Below, in pieces: positions 11,661 to 24,370 of a DNA stretch of 64,000 bases. The notes under the pieces are model-generated. The model was not told the origin of the DNA. It was given only the letters and a program-made list of their open reading frames with translations, and did not search any database. Within the stretch, counting starts at the first letter, position 1. Each line of letters starts with the position of its first letter. This stretch comes from Certhia americana (Eukaryota > Chordata > Aves > Passeriformes > Certhiidae), in assembly GCA_018697195.1 (NCBI GenBank), contig CM031858.1:131639241-131703240 (forward strand), in the 5' to 3' direction. The position numbers and the translations under genes are program-made.

Positions 11661-14600
11661 TTGGAAGTCAAGGATTCTTATTCTGCATCTGTACGTACAG
11701 AAAATCAGAACTTTCCACTCTGGGATATAATTTGCCACTTCCATGTGTTTATTCTTTAACTCTTTCACAGGTAGAGAATTGGATGTTTTTCCGAAAAATA
11801 CCTGAGGAGATATATTCCCTTGGAAAAGGAAGGCCAAAGCCACAAACGTGCACTGAAGGTAGGCATGCCAGCTGCTCATAGCTGTTCTGAAGTTATCTTT
11901 AACATGCAGCCACAGCAGTGTGGTCATAGTGACACACATTTCATAGTGACACAGTAGAGAATATCAATTTAAGCACAGTTTTGGGAATGTCCAGACGTTG
12001 CCAACTTCCAGTGAAGTCCAGCCTGGCCTGTCTCATGCTATCATTATCCATGAGAACCAGGGAACAGCAAGTGTGAGACTGCCTCTCTGCACAGTACTTA
12101 CATGTTAATTGGGCTATGTAAGCAACTCCCTTGTGTCTTCTTTTTCCTTGGGATGACCTGCGTTCTTGGGCCAACCTCCAAGGACACAACCTTGTGTCCT
12201 GCATGGAGAATCCTCATCATTGTCATTCCTCCATCTTCGTCAGGTTGTGTCCCTGATACAAACCCACCCAGGTTAACAAATTACTTTATTTAATGGTAAT
12301 GGGTCTGTAGATAAGAGTTTTCCTGGCTTAGTTGTTTGGCTGTATTGCAACATGACTACCTATCTAGAGAGTGTTTCTGTTACTAAAGGCATCACTGAGG
12401 AATGTTTAATTCTTAGCAGAATTCCAGTTCTTGTTCTACACAATCCAGATGATATAAATAAATAAACCATGAAATGTTCAGGGAAGGCAAATCACCAGTC
12501 CATCAAAATACCTGATAAATTAGTTCAACAGACTGGACTACAGACTTGTTCAGTGATTCATCATCACAAAGAGTAAATAAATTCCGATTAAGCAAAACTT
12601 GATGGAATCATGCTGAAGTTTGGCACTTAACAAAATAGATCAGTCTTGAGTCTTACTTTAGGAACACATAATCTCTTAAGATTTATGAGTGTTATTGCTG
12701 ACCACATATGTTTCTATGTTCCTGTTTGCTATGTTGAGGAATGGATACTCTGAGTGTACAAAGGTTTGCCTGCTATATGCCTTACACATTTCAATTTCCG
12801 AGAAACTCTTCTCTTTATTCCTCTTTTTGGAGTACAGAACAAATTTTGCAATGGTAAACTTCCTAATTTCCTCCTCTGCCTCAGTAAAATTTCCAATTTC
12901 TTCCAGGTTGTTTTTGATTCCATCTGACCATTCAATTCGTTTTGCTAAAACTAATGTTGTGATACAGCCAAAATGGAAAAGCTGAACTAAGGCACTTTGT
13001 TTCAACTATTGGAAAGAATTCTCAGCATTTTAATTCAGTGACACTATCTTCACACACTGGGTAGCTGTAGATTAGGAACAACACGTGCCTATGGATATCT
13101 TTTAAGCAACAAATAGAGGGAAGAAATTTTATTGCCACTTTTTAGCAATAATTATGTTTGTTTAATGTTTATAGTATGGCAATATCAAGAGGTCACAGAC
13201 AGGGTGGAGATCCAGATGTGCTGACTGCTGTGAGGATGGGAAGGTAAAGTCCCTTACAAAGCAAATTGAAAAATTATAACCACTTGAAAGTCTGATGTCA
13301 AGTTCTCTTCTGGTGTAATACTGTAAAGCCCTCAAATATCTTTGCATTTGAGAATTTCTTTGTGCTATAAATATTGGCTAGGGATATGGTTGGTATTATT
13401 AACTTTATTATACTAAGAGGTATAATATGCAGAACAAGTTCCAGACTAACAAAGGTGAGTACTCTGTGTTCAGCCTTGGATGGCAATCGTACTTTCCAGA
13501 ATACTTAAAACAACAAATGGTGATTTTCCAGCCAACATCATGGATTGTGGGTCAACACTGCCAAAAGTTGATATTTATAATCTGAGTTACAAGTATCACA
13601 CAAGCAATGAAGTCTCATGTCCTTATCCAAGAAACTGCATGTATTTTCACCTGGAGGTCCTGCTCTTCATCCATGCCTTCCATCCAGGTTTTACTAAAGG
13701 AAGTAACACTTTGCTTGGAGGGCCCAAATGTTAACATCCCAAGAGGTGACAATTAGAACTAGAATATGACTGAATTTTAAGCATGTTCAGTGCAAGTCAA
13801 AGTATGCTCTACATAAATAGCCTCTATTGCTATAGTAAAAATAAACAAAACAAACAAAAAACCCCTAAACAAACAAACCACAGGAGGATTAATTTTGTAG
13901 AAAAGTCCTGTCTTAAATTCTAAGTGGTTACCATATAAGCAGTGCCTGCACACATATATGTGGATGCCAACACACAAATACTATTTTTCATATTATGACC
14001 AGACTCTGAAATAAGCCTGTTCATTGTTTCTTGTGAATTACAAAAGTAGTATTCACTGAAGCAAACCTGCCCTTGGTGATGCCTAAGCTCCTGCCCATCT
14101 CTGTCAGAGAGGAAGGCTTCACAAGTCAGCTTTTCCTGTCTGCTGGGGCTTCTTCAGACACATGTTCTCTGAATACTGGTGTGGTCTCTGTGGTGCTAAG
14201 TTTAAATTTTAAACCTCTTTAAATTAACCCCAACAATACAGCAGAGGGAGAGCCCGGTTGCATTTCCCCTGCTACTTTTCCCACTACAGTCTGGGAAAGA
14301 CTGGCTGAAGTACATCTCATCATCATTTTGTCTTAGGAACTGCAGAAAAACAATTTGCATCTATGTCAAGAGCTCTCCAGAAAATACTTGCTCAAGATGA
14401 CTTACAAAAGCGGTGTCACTTGACAGGGGGTACCAGGAAATGAGAATGGGAGAACAAGGGGCAATGAAGCAGACCAGAAGGAAAGAAAAACCTGTGTACC
14501 AGTGACAAAGGCACTTCTGCCTCTCAAGCAGTTCTTATATCCGGGCACAGCAGCAATACATCTGCTCTACTTGTGGCAGATTGTGTGAATCTCAAATAGG

Positions 14601-17600
14601 ATTTCACAGCCAGCAGCAAACTTGTGAGCCATAAAACCCACTCCCTTCAATTACAGTGATCACCTCCCAGGGATATTGTAAGACTTGATCAACCGATATT
14701 TACAGAGTGCTTTGAGATCCTGAGATAAAAGTCACTATAAAAGGCTACAGATTTTTCATAACATTCATAGACCACCTGCTCAGACCAGAAGCATTCACTT
14801 TTAACATCGCTTGAGCCAGCTACCAATCTGATATCTCCACAGGAATTTCCTAAAACAGATGTGGCTGTCACATTTAATCTCTCTTTTACTAGGAACTCAA
14901 AAAAAAGAAACTCCTGGAAAAGGAAATAAAACAAACTGCATTAAAACTGATGGTGAGAAGAAGCCCCATAATTCTGTTCCCACAGCTCATGGATTCTCCA
15001 TCTGTACCTTTCAGAAAGCTGCCATAGTGACTAACTCTGTAAGCCTCACAAATTAGACCTGACCTAGATTCAGTGAAGTCTTTGATCTGCAGCTGGTTAG
15101 TGTAATATTCCGACTGCAGTGAATTTCAGAATTGTTCCACAAAGCAGCAGCTTCAAAAGAAAAACAAATAAAACAAAATTCAGGTTTTCCTCACAATATG
15201 CTGGCCCTCACTTGACTGTATACCAAAAGAATCAGTCAGCAAACTAAATGGTGAAGTTTAAACTGCTGCTGTTTTCTCATAATTCCATCGTATATACTCT
15301 TGAAAAAAACTACTTCATAATTTCCTCTCACTATTACAGGAATAACAAACTCCAGGAGAGTGAAGAAAAGCATGATTCTGAAAACCAGAGGGGGCTATAA
15401 TTAAGCATATTGTTAAGAGCTTTCTTGAATAGAGGTTAAAAAATTTGACGTTTAAAATCATGTTAGCTAAGGATAAAACAGTTCAGAGGCTTTTTTTATT
15501 AACTGATCTGAACCATATGAAACTCTTCAGAGCATGGATCTGGACTGGCATCCCTTCAGAATAAGGTTTCCCATGATGTTTTGGACTTTCTGCATTGTGT
15601 ATAGAAACTGAGCACAGATGTCCCAACATGTTTCAGGAATTTTAAAACCTTTTGTTCAACGATAGCAATGGGAACAGTGGGAAACATTAATTAGTCTTAT
15701 TTAGTGATGCTTTTTTTTTCTTTTTTTTTTTAAATTGGCTTGTTCTTGCTTTAAATATGATCCAAAAATATCATAGTGAATCAAAACCAAAGGAAATAGT
15801 TTCTTTATCCTCCATCCAATAGTGAGAGGCCTCTTTATAACCCAAATCTTTTTGGAAGCATTTAAGAATGTACATAATCTCAATCAGATACTTAGGGAGG
15901 CAAATCTGACATTTAAGACAAATTACAGACCAAACTGTTTTTTGAGATACATTTCAAGCAAGGTATGGCCATGGAAAAGTTACAGTGAATGACTCAGAGA
16001 TAGACTGTTACTGCAAATAATTTGTTAATATTTCTAAAGGCATGGAGGGTGCCCATTCTAAGAAAATAGAACATAAGCATTATGTAGATTATGAAAAAGT
16101 TTTTGAATTCTTTTTGCTGTGTAGGCAGGTATTAAAGAATACATGGTTAAGGCTGATTGTTTTTCACTAAACAGAATTTAAAAAATCCAAACCACTATCT
16201 TAATCACAGTAGGGCTTGGTGCAGCAGAAATCTTTATTTTTGTGCTGTTACCAAAAAAATGGTGCTGGAGGCCATAACAGTACAGAAACATATTTTGTTG
16301 GCAGCATGTGATGGCCATATATCTTCCAAATAGTGTGCTACAAACATCTCAAGGAGAAATTGATTTACCTTTACTCAGCTGGCAAACTCTGCACGTGGTG
16401 GTTTATGAGGCAGTGGCAAATGGTTCACACGAATTGAGAGAAATTTTTCACAGTACTTGTTTTGGGAAGCTTCAGGAAGCTGGTTAAGTGTGATGTGCTT
16501 TCTCTCTCTCCTTTTTGGTGATGCTAGGCTGAATATGAAAGAATATACAAGTAATGCCATACAGACCCATGCTGCTATTTTTTAGTCACCCAGGATCCTT
16601 AAGTTTCTTCACACTCAGGCTGACTTTAGAGGCAAACCTTGCTCTTCTCTTGATGAAGCAACCAGCATGAATAAAGTGGATACTGAAGAACTGTGAACAC
16701 CAGAGCCCTCAGGGCAACAACTAAATCCTTTACAAGTAACACAAAGATAAAACAAAGGATCTAATGTTGGGTGGCTTCACAAAAAACAGGCAATGCTAAT
16801 ATGTCATATTAAAAAAGCTGAGACCTTTGTTTAGAAGCCAGGAAACAGTAGCTTCTGAGTCTGTGCTGAGCTGCACAAATATTGAGATGCAGGAGGCTGG
16901 AGCCACTGATGGTCCTCTGTGGTCACGGCTAGGTCTTAAAGTCAGCTCCCCAGAATCTTTCCAGTTAAATCTCTATGGCCTCATCTGAGGATCCAGTAAA
17001 GCTTTCTCTCGAGCTATAATATGGCCATGGAGACCAGGTATTGTATCACCAAGCCATTGTGTCATTGTTTGGTCAGTCAGGGAGAGACAATAGTGGCAAC
17101 ACACACGTGGAAAGAAAATAGTGCATCCTCTGCCCTCTCCCTGTAGAAACCTTTGGGAGGTGCAGGGAACACTGCCTTCCATTTCCTTTGCTTCTTTGTT
17201 TTATCTCACTCACTGATCTAGCTGGCCATTAAGGTTTTCAGTTGCAAAATAAATACATTTGGACAGACGGAGTAAGATTCTCTTTCACTCCTATAATTTT
17301 TTTTAAGGTTAGTAAAGATGCTTATGACTCCAAGCTCTACCTGGCCCACTGCAGACTGGCCTCCCACTCTGTGGATGCACTAGCCATGAAACAATCAGTC
17401 CATCCTTGCCAATATTTCTAGTGATGGGGCTGGGCAACAAAAGGCAAGGGCAGTGTGGCAGGTGTCATGCCTGGGTACATGCTGTCTGGGGTGACTGTAT
17501 GGATGAGAAGAAACTCACCCAAGGAATCAGGATGGAGAGTCAACGGATTAAGGATTTGTTTGGCAGCAGAAGCAGTCTCTTCTGGCTGTTACCAACACAA

Positions 17601-20303
17601 TTCCAGTTTTGTTCCTATTTATGTGAAAAACACAGGATTAGCTAAGAACCTCCTAGCACCAACTCCCCCAAAAACAGCAGGAAGAAGAAAGGAGATAATA
17701 CTGATCCACATGTAAGGCAATGGTAACAACACTGGAGCTGGCCCAGCATTGCAACACTGAACAACCTGGCCTGGAGGTCACTAACCTATGTAAAGTATGG
17801 CATGGCCCTTTGCTGCTCCTGACAGTAAAGATAGTCTGTGAGGCTGGGTCACCCAGCTCAAGAGCCTACTCCTGCCCTTCTGCATGCTGGTTTCATAATC
17901 AAAATCAGTTTTCCTCCTAGACCGAATTAGCTGACAGCTAGGAGAGGCTTGCTCCTATTCCTGCTTTCTTTGAATACTATGTTTCCAAGTAGGAACTTGG
18001 ATATGTTCCAAATAAGTAAGTTCAAAACCCAAGCAAAATTACCTTCAAATGCTCCATGTCAACTGACTGACATTACAGAACTAGGCTTTTTAGTCACATT
18101 TAGAAACAATAGCTATAACCTGCATCCAAGCAAGATCCTCTTTTTCCCCACCTCCATTCAAACAAATATCAAAGAGGCCATGCCCATTGCTGTCTGCAAC
18201 AGAGCCATTGTGAAAGTGACCATTGCATTGCATTTGGTCATCTTTACATCCAAAAACACAGCTCTAAACTCCCCTTTCCCACTGCTCATTGCTACTGGCA
18301 ATGCTTACTGCTGCAGCTTAGCTGGAGTCTGGGGGTTCTGTAGGTATGGCTCATTTCACCCATCTCAGACATCAGTTTTCAGTATGTTACAGAAGGTTGA
18401 AATTCTAACTAAAAGAAAGTCATAATTATCTAATTTTTTTTTCCCCTTGCATTCCATGATTCTGGGATGTAGTGATTTAATTAAGGAAGACTATGCTCCC
18501 CACTGGGCTTGCAAAAGCAAATATTGCCACATGTCTCTCAGAGTCAAGAATCAGGTGGAGCAGGCACAGCAGTGACTAAGGAGGTCAACTCTCAACAAAA
18601 GGCAGAATACTACAGTCATCACAATAAAACTTCAATGCTCATGCAATCACTGCACCACAAAAGATCAGTATTTGTCACTCTGTTGAGGTGTTGTCAGACA
18701 AAAGGAAATGTTCCATTCATGTTTAGTACATGGTTCAGTTTCTTCAGCTGCCAGATGGTCTTTCTGTGGTCCACTGAGTTCCGCTGTGTCACAGTGAAGG
18801 TCTGTTTTCAGACATGGACATCACTGCCTTGTAAACTTATAGCTTAGGAAAGTGACTCTCCTCCCTCCCCCATTTTATACTGCAAATGCCACAGAGCTTG
18901 TGCAAAGCCTTTGCCTCCTAAGAAAATCAGGCATGTCAGTCAGGGCAATTAGAGGGTGGGCAGACTCATAAACAAATGGCACTTCTTTTCTGCCTGTGGT
19001 TATGGGGGTTTGAGAACAACTGGAAGATGAAAAAAGCAGAGACAATCTCATTTTTCATTAGATTTCCAGTTAGAAAAGACTGGCCACAGACTGACAGGAA
19101 CCAAGCTTCATGAGAGTGAGTACCTTGCTGACATAGGGAGATAAGAACAAAGTATGTTTAGAAGGGCCCCTCTCCTGCAATGTTCTCTTTCAGTCAGTGT
19201 TTCTGTCAAATTAAGGCTGTACTCAGATCATCTGGATAAATATCCTGAAATTGATGTAGCCTTTAAGAATTTGTTTAAATCCATTTTCCACTTCCTTCTT
19301 ATAAACAGTCCTTTTCAAGTATTTAGTGAGCATGATGTGCAAAGCTATTTTTACTTCTTTTAAACATATTTACTAAATGGCCACAGTCAACAATTGTGAC
19401 AGTAGAAAAGCCAACACAGAAGGATCTCAGCCACCTTTGGAAAGAAAAACAAATCTCTGGATCTTAAACTAACACATTGAGACTCCAGGATTTTCCAATC
19501 TGTCTGGTACAAAAAGAAATAGTCCACAAGAATGTACATTTGAATCTGGCCCCAGGGACAGAGGGAAACCTTTCAGTAAGTATTAAGTTCAGGTTAAAGT
19601 TCCACCTCCAGTGTAACAGATGGTTGTGTCCTCAAGTTCAAAGTGAATCCACCATATGCATCAAGCCAATAAAACTACTGACTTTGGTCCCATAACTTCC
19701 TTTATACCCTATTCAGTATTTCATTAACACTTGTAGATTTAGTATTTTCGGAGTAGTTCCACTTCTTCCAAAGATGCCAGTGCATCTCAGATGCAGTGTC
19801 GTGCCTGCAGGACCGAGTGCCACGTGTCCCCAGCAGCGTTAGCTCACTGCAGTGGTGGTGGTGAGCCAACAGGGACCAGGCACGGGAGGCTGTCTGGGGA
19901 CATGGCTTCTTAGGCAGCAGCTTCCTACACCAAGTCAGTCAGTAGGATGGCAATAATTTCCACATTCCCTCACAGTTCAGGTCACCACAAACCCCAAGCA
20001 GGGTGTATTGTCAAACAGTTGCCATGTCTCCCTAGCCCTGAAGGGCATCTGTACCCATATCGTGTTTTAACACAGCTCTGGCACCTTCTCATATTCCTTA
20101 AATAACGGGGTAACACGTGCACCAGTAAAACAAGTCCTGTCTCTCACACAGTCAGAAATTATAAGCACCAATCCCAAAGTTAGTTTAGCTTTTGTAATAT
20201 TGCCCTAGGGCAATACAAATCACTCATTCATCTCCCCACTCCAACAGCCAATTCTTTTATGCTTCCTTACGCTTCCAGCCCAGCCCCACCTCAGCACTAG
20301 GCT
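11661..20303. other. Intergenic stretch, no gene seen
   Basis: AT-rich DNA without recognisable exon, RNA gene or transposon. The longest open frame (17949-18425, 158 codons) shows no domain and is low in charged residues, typical of a chance frame. A slightly GC-richer patch lies at 19790-19930. A short perfect palindrome at 20198-20215 is listed separately. Confidence 0.55.
20198..20215. repeat. Perfect 18-bp palindrome
   Basis: The sequence TATTGCCCTAGGGCAATA equals its own reverse complement. Short TTTG and CAAA arms lie just outside with a small bulge, so a longer imperfect stem is possible. No gene is adjacent. The LTR at 20304 begins about 90 bp to the right. Confidence 0.85.
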
Positions 20304-20741
20304 TGATGCCTAGAAAGGCTGATGTGGAACAGAGACTAAACTCAGTTAAATGAACAAAATAGGTATTTATTAAAAGGCCTTAAAGGATATATCTTGGGCA
20401 GCACAAGAGCCTGGCCAGGACTACAATCAGGATGGATCCAAAATGGATCCTGGTAACAAGATTTTACACTTTTGTAAGTTTTGGTTCTCCTACATTTTGA
20501 GTTCAATTGTCCAATTACAGCTCCAGGTCATGAAGTCTCAACCCCCTGGCTTGCCCCCTTCCCTTCACCCTTGTTTATGCTTTTTTGGGTAACAGTCGTC
20601 CTTGATTCTCTAGCTGGGAAGGGATTATTTTGTCTAAGTACCCTGTGAAGAGAACTTACTAACACCTAATATGAGGTTTCAGAGTTAGATACTAGGCAGC
20701 AGAGAATCTGAAAAATATCAAAGCTAAAATCCAAAGCATCA
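20304..20741 (-). mobile_element. Solo LTR, family A copy 2 (endogenous retrovirus)
   Basis: The element begins TGATGCC and ends AGCATCA, a nearly perfect inverted terminal pair. A minus-strand AATAAA polyadenylation signal is seen as TTTATT at 20366-20371, at the position expected between R and U5. The TATA-like block has mutated (ACAAAAGTG on the minus strand). Flanking bases GGCT and GTCT differ at one position, suggesting a 4-bp target duplication. The interior aligns collinearly with the copies at 1770 and 53711, including the shared blocks 'caattgtccaattacagct', 'ttgttt/ttattttgtcta' and 'gaagagaacttactaacac'. No retroviral genes remain. Confidence 0.85.
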
Positions 20742-21630
20742 GTCTTACATTCTCTTACAGTCCAAGAAATGTCCACAAGGCAGTGTAAAAAAAGTGTTGT
20801 TTTGTATTTATTTGGTGTATTACCAGTGCATCCCAAAATGTGCTCTTATCTGACACATCACAAGCTCATTTTGTGCAAAAATGACATACCTGATTTCTTT
20901 TGACATATCTTTTGCCTCAGATTACACCAGTGATAGTGTGTCCACAGCAATATTTTTCTGTGTTTAATGTTGGGAAAGGCAAAAATATTAGGTCAGTAAC
21001 TGCTTATATGTTCGTGGAGCAGAGTGTGCCCCTAGCAAAAACATTGAGATGGATTTTGGATTACGAATTTGGGTGCTGGAAGCATTTTAGCCATATTAGC
21101 AAAATGCTTTAGCTGAGTCTATTAGCCCTAATTACAGAAACATTACATGAGACCAGTGAGAGCTGTACCCTTATGCAGTTATATTGCTTTACTTTCTATC
21201 TCCAGTATTTCTTCATAAACTTTCTTGTGTTTTTTAATGAGAAAATGCAACTTAGAAAAGTAACCAGCAATTTTTTCCAAGGTACAGATAAGATCAGAGA
21301 TTGATAAATGAGTAATGAGACTGCCTATAACCCTTTTTTTCTTAACCAAGTGACTTAGAAGGTGAGAACATCCTATAAAAGATTGGAAATTCTATAAATA
21401 TATCTCCACTTAGTTTGTTCCAAAGCAGCAGTAGGGGAAAAATATTTAATTTAAGAATAAGAAACAAAAGTAATTTATATTTTTACAAATTTGCTGAAGA
21501 TGTTTCAATATGTTTAAAGCCCCCACTAGCTACCCAGGATAGAGCAGAGCTAGTGAAAACAGACAATCACTTGAATGCACTTCCAGCAGCAGCAGCTCAC
21601 TATTCCTTGTATGTTACTGAGGAATATGAG
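20742..21630. other. Intergenic stretch, no gene seen
   Basis: AT-rich DNA between the family A LTR and the GC-richer region that begins near 21.6 kb. I recognise no exon or repeat. Confidence 0.5.
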
Positions 21631-22674
21631 TTATTTTCCTTCTCCTAAGAGCGAGTGGGAAATTACATTAGAGAAGTTTTGTGATTTAGCCAAGCCCTGG
21701 GGAAAGTGGTGGGGCATCCAACCCAAAAATTTTAACGTGGTGGTTTCCAGTCCTGTGTCCTGCCACCCCTTGCCCCAGGCATTAAAAGCCAATTCTAAAA
21801 ATACACAGAGCTCCCCAGAGAGGAGGCGGCTGTCACAAGCTAACACAACAGCTACACCGCCGCTGGGAAGCAGGAGAGCTGCCTCTCTGGACGTGGATCG
21901 CCGCTCGGACAGGGAAATGGACAGGTCGCCACCGCATTTGCAAAGCCTCCTCCCTTCTATGTGCAGTCTCTGTCTCCTGCGTGCCACTTCCCAGCAGGGG
22001 AAGAGCTGGAGGGACTGGGCTGAGAGGAGCAGCACTTTCCCTGGCCAGGAAAGCAGCCTGGTGTCCGCAATTCCGTGTGGATTAAGCGTCCCCTGGGATG
22101 TCAGAGGACACGCAGCGACGCATGCTGGGACACAGAGCCCTCCCAGAAGAGGGAGGCAGGAGGCACTCACCAGCAGGAGAGCAAAGCAAGAGCACGCACC
22201 ACTCAAGAGGCGAGCGGGGAGACCATCTGTAGCATCACTGAAACACAGATCGTCTGAAGCATCTCCGGGGGGCTGAGGTGCTGTGTGTCTCCCCACACCG
22301 CTGTGGGAGTGTCCCCAGAAGCGTGGAGACTTTGGCCACACAATGCACCAGCCTTGGTGGGATAGGGTGGGGTGATCCCTACAACCCAGGCAGGAAAGCT
22401 GAGCGGGCTCTTGGAGACCGGGCCAGTGGCAAACACCAGGAGTTATTTGCCCCACTCCTTGTCTGCACTCAGTCTCCTGGGCTCTTAAAGGGCTGATCTT
22501 TAATACCGTGATATCCTTGTAAACAGGGCTCACGTGTGGCCGGACTTGGAAGTTATAACGTCTCTCTCCCACCGAGGCTTTGAGGAGCAAGCCGAAGGTG
22601 ATGCACAGGGCTGGAGAGCTCAGGGCTCTGACAGGGCTGGGGGAAGCAAGACAGGAGTCTTCATCCCCCCGCAC
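21631..22674 (-). other. Long open frame of unknown meaning upstream of KCNS2
   Basis: An open minus-strand frame of 347 codons covers this stretch, and a plus-strand frame of 233 codons (21575-22276) overlaps it. I recognise no domain, signal peptide or family in either. The minus-strand translation is rich in Ser, Leu, Cys, Pro and Gly, which is what GC-richer non-coding DNA gives. A run of hydrophobic residues near codons 160-195 is not clearly a membrane segment. It lies 2-3 kb upstream of KCNS2 next to its CpG island, so divergent promoter transcription could cross it. It could be a lineage-specific gene, a non-coding RNA locus or chance. I do not call it a gene. Confidence 0.2.
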
Positions 22675-23039
22675 ACCCTAACCCTACAAAACACTGACAG
22701 GAGACCAATTCCAGGAGCCAGACTTCAGATGCGTGGGACCACGAGTGAGAGGCAGTCAGGAGGCAGCTGACAGGACATGATGTGGCTTGTCCCGGCGTAA
22801 AGCACCTGTGCTCTGTGCACCTGTGCTCTGCAAAACCGGCCCTGCTCAGGCCGGGGTCAGGAATTGCCACGAGCAGGCTTCTCCCCGAGAAACTCTGCCT
22901 CACCCCGAGCTCAGCAACGGCGGGGAGATTTCTTCCCAGCCGCCTGCAGCGTGGGCAGGGACACTGCCATCGCTGACCATGTAGCTGGACACTACTCCAT
23001 GTGCTAGCACGAAAAGTCTACCAACCAAGAGCAGCAGCG

Positions 23040-24370
23040 CAAGGAGGTCAGCACTCCCACCCACCCTGCCCGAGGAGCCGCCGTTCACGATCATCCCTCC
23101 CGAAATGGCTGGCAGGGCTGTGGGCGGAGGTCGGGGGTTCCCAGCCGGCGACTGAGGGGGCGGCGAGCAGCTTCAACACGCAGCTCCGCTCCCCTCGCAC
23201 CAAATTGCTCTGACAAGTGTCCCCGTCATTCCTATTGTCAGTCTCCGCAGGGACCCTGCCCAGGCGCCACAGCGAGGACCCGCTGGTGCCAGGGGCGGGT
23301 GAGGTAGGGGCACCGCTGCCCCGGTCCCTTCCCGGCAGGGTGAGGGGGACAGCGGCGGGGGGCGGGCGACGCCCCTCGGCACAGGGTCCGCGGGTGCTCG
23401 GAGACACTGCGGCCGTGGGTGGGCGTCCCCCGTCCCCCCTCGGGAGGTTGTGCCGCTCGGAGCCGGCGTGAAGCACGATCGCGGTGGGGAGGAAACCCGA
23501 GTTGGCGACGCCGCTGCCGCCGGTGTGCGGGGGCAAGACCGAGAACGAGGGAGCGGCGGCACCCCCGGCACACCGGTTCCGCCGGGCCGCCCCTCCGCAG
23601 CCCCCGCCCGCCCACCCACCAGCCCCGATCGCTGCCGGCGGGGTCGGGCCGGGGGTAGGTGGGAGCGGCGGGGGCGGGCGGCAGCCGCGGGGGTCGTCAC
23701 CATGACGAGCGGGCGTGCCGCCGCCTCCCGCCGCTGAGCGGGGCGGCCGCTGTCCCTTCAGCACCGCGCGGCCGGCGGGGCCGTCCTGCCCTGCCCTGCC
23801 CTGCCCTGCCCTGCCCTGCCCTGCCCTGCCCTGCCACTCAGGCCTGCACATGCCCTGCCCTGCCCTGCCGCCCTGCCCTGCCCTGTCCGCTCCGGCCCGG
23901 TCCAGGCTTCGGCATCCCCGGACACGCAACAGCACTCCTACCGGCACCAGCACCCTGCACGGCACCGGACCCCACCGGCATCAGAATTCCACCCTGGCAC
24001 CGGCACCACACCCCCGGGCATCAGCATCCCCGGCAGCGGCACCCGCCGGCGAGTTTCGGCAGACCCGGGCCAGCGAGGCTGAGCCCCGGGGGCCCCCGCG
24101 GTTAGGCGGTGGATGGCGGGGCGGGGGGCCCGGTGGCAGCAGGGAGAGCCGGCGGGGGGCCGCGGCCGCTGAGGCAGCAGGTAGGGCGGGCGCGGAGAGC
24201 CGCGGGGCCGGGCGGGGCGGGCTCCCCGCCGGTCGGAGCGGGGCTCCTGAGGCGCGGCGTGGGACGGGAGCCCGGGCGGCGGCGGAGGCCCCTTGTGTGG
24301 CGGGGCCGGGAGCGGCGGGAGGGAATGAAAGGTCCGCGAGGCCCCGGTGGCATAAAGGCCGTGAGTAACG
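23040..24370. promoter_or_regulatory. CpG island, probable KCNS2 promoter
   Basis: GC content and CpG frequency rise sharply compared with everything else in the window. There are many GC-box-like GGGCGG motifs (for example around 24185 and 24213). It ends just upstream of the KCNS2 coding exon, where a CpG-island promoter with a non-coding first exon is expected. There is no clear TATA box. A CATAAAGG stretch at 24351-24358 is the only TATA-like candidate. GTGAGTAAC at 24361 is a strong splice-donor match, and CAG followed by GTGAAG at 24403 is a second candidate. The open frames of up to about 300 codons here are explained by stop-codon depletion in very GC-rich DNA. Confidence 0.75.
23786..23885. 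repeat. CTGCC pentanucleotide repeat in the CpG island
   Basis: Ten perfect tandem copies of CTGCC run from 23786 to 23835. After a short interruption come further CTGCC-type copies from about 23850 to 23885. The minus strand therefore carries many GGG runs separated by CA, a pattern able to form G-quadruplexes, and the plus strand could form an i-motif. It lies in the presumed KCNS2 promoter. Confidence 0.93.

Noticed and set aside
17949..18425. 158-codon plus-strand frame
   Set aside because: No domain, no splice or promoter context, composition typical of translated AT-rich intergenic DNA.
23048..23965. Minus-strand frame of 305 codons in the CpG island
   Set aside because: Gly/Ala/Arg/Pro-rich translation including repeats of GRAGQ from the CTGCC array; explained by stop-poor GC-rich DNA. 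No NIPAL2 first-exon sequence was found in it.
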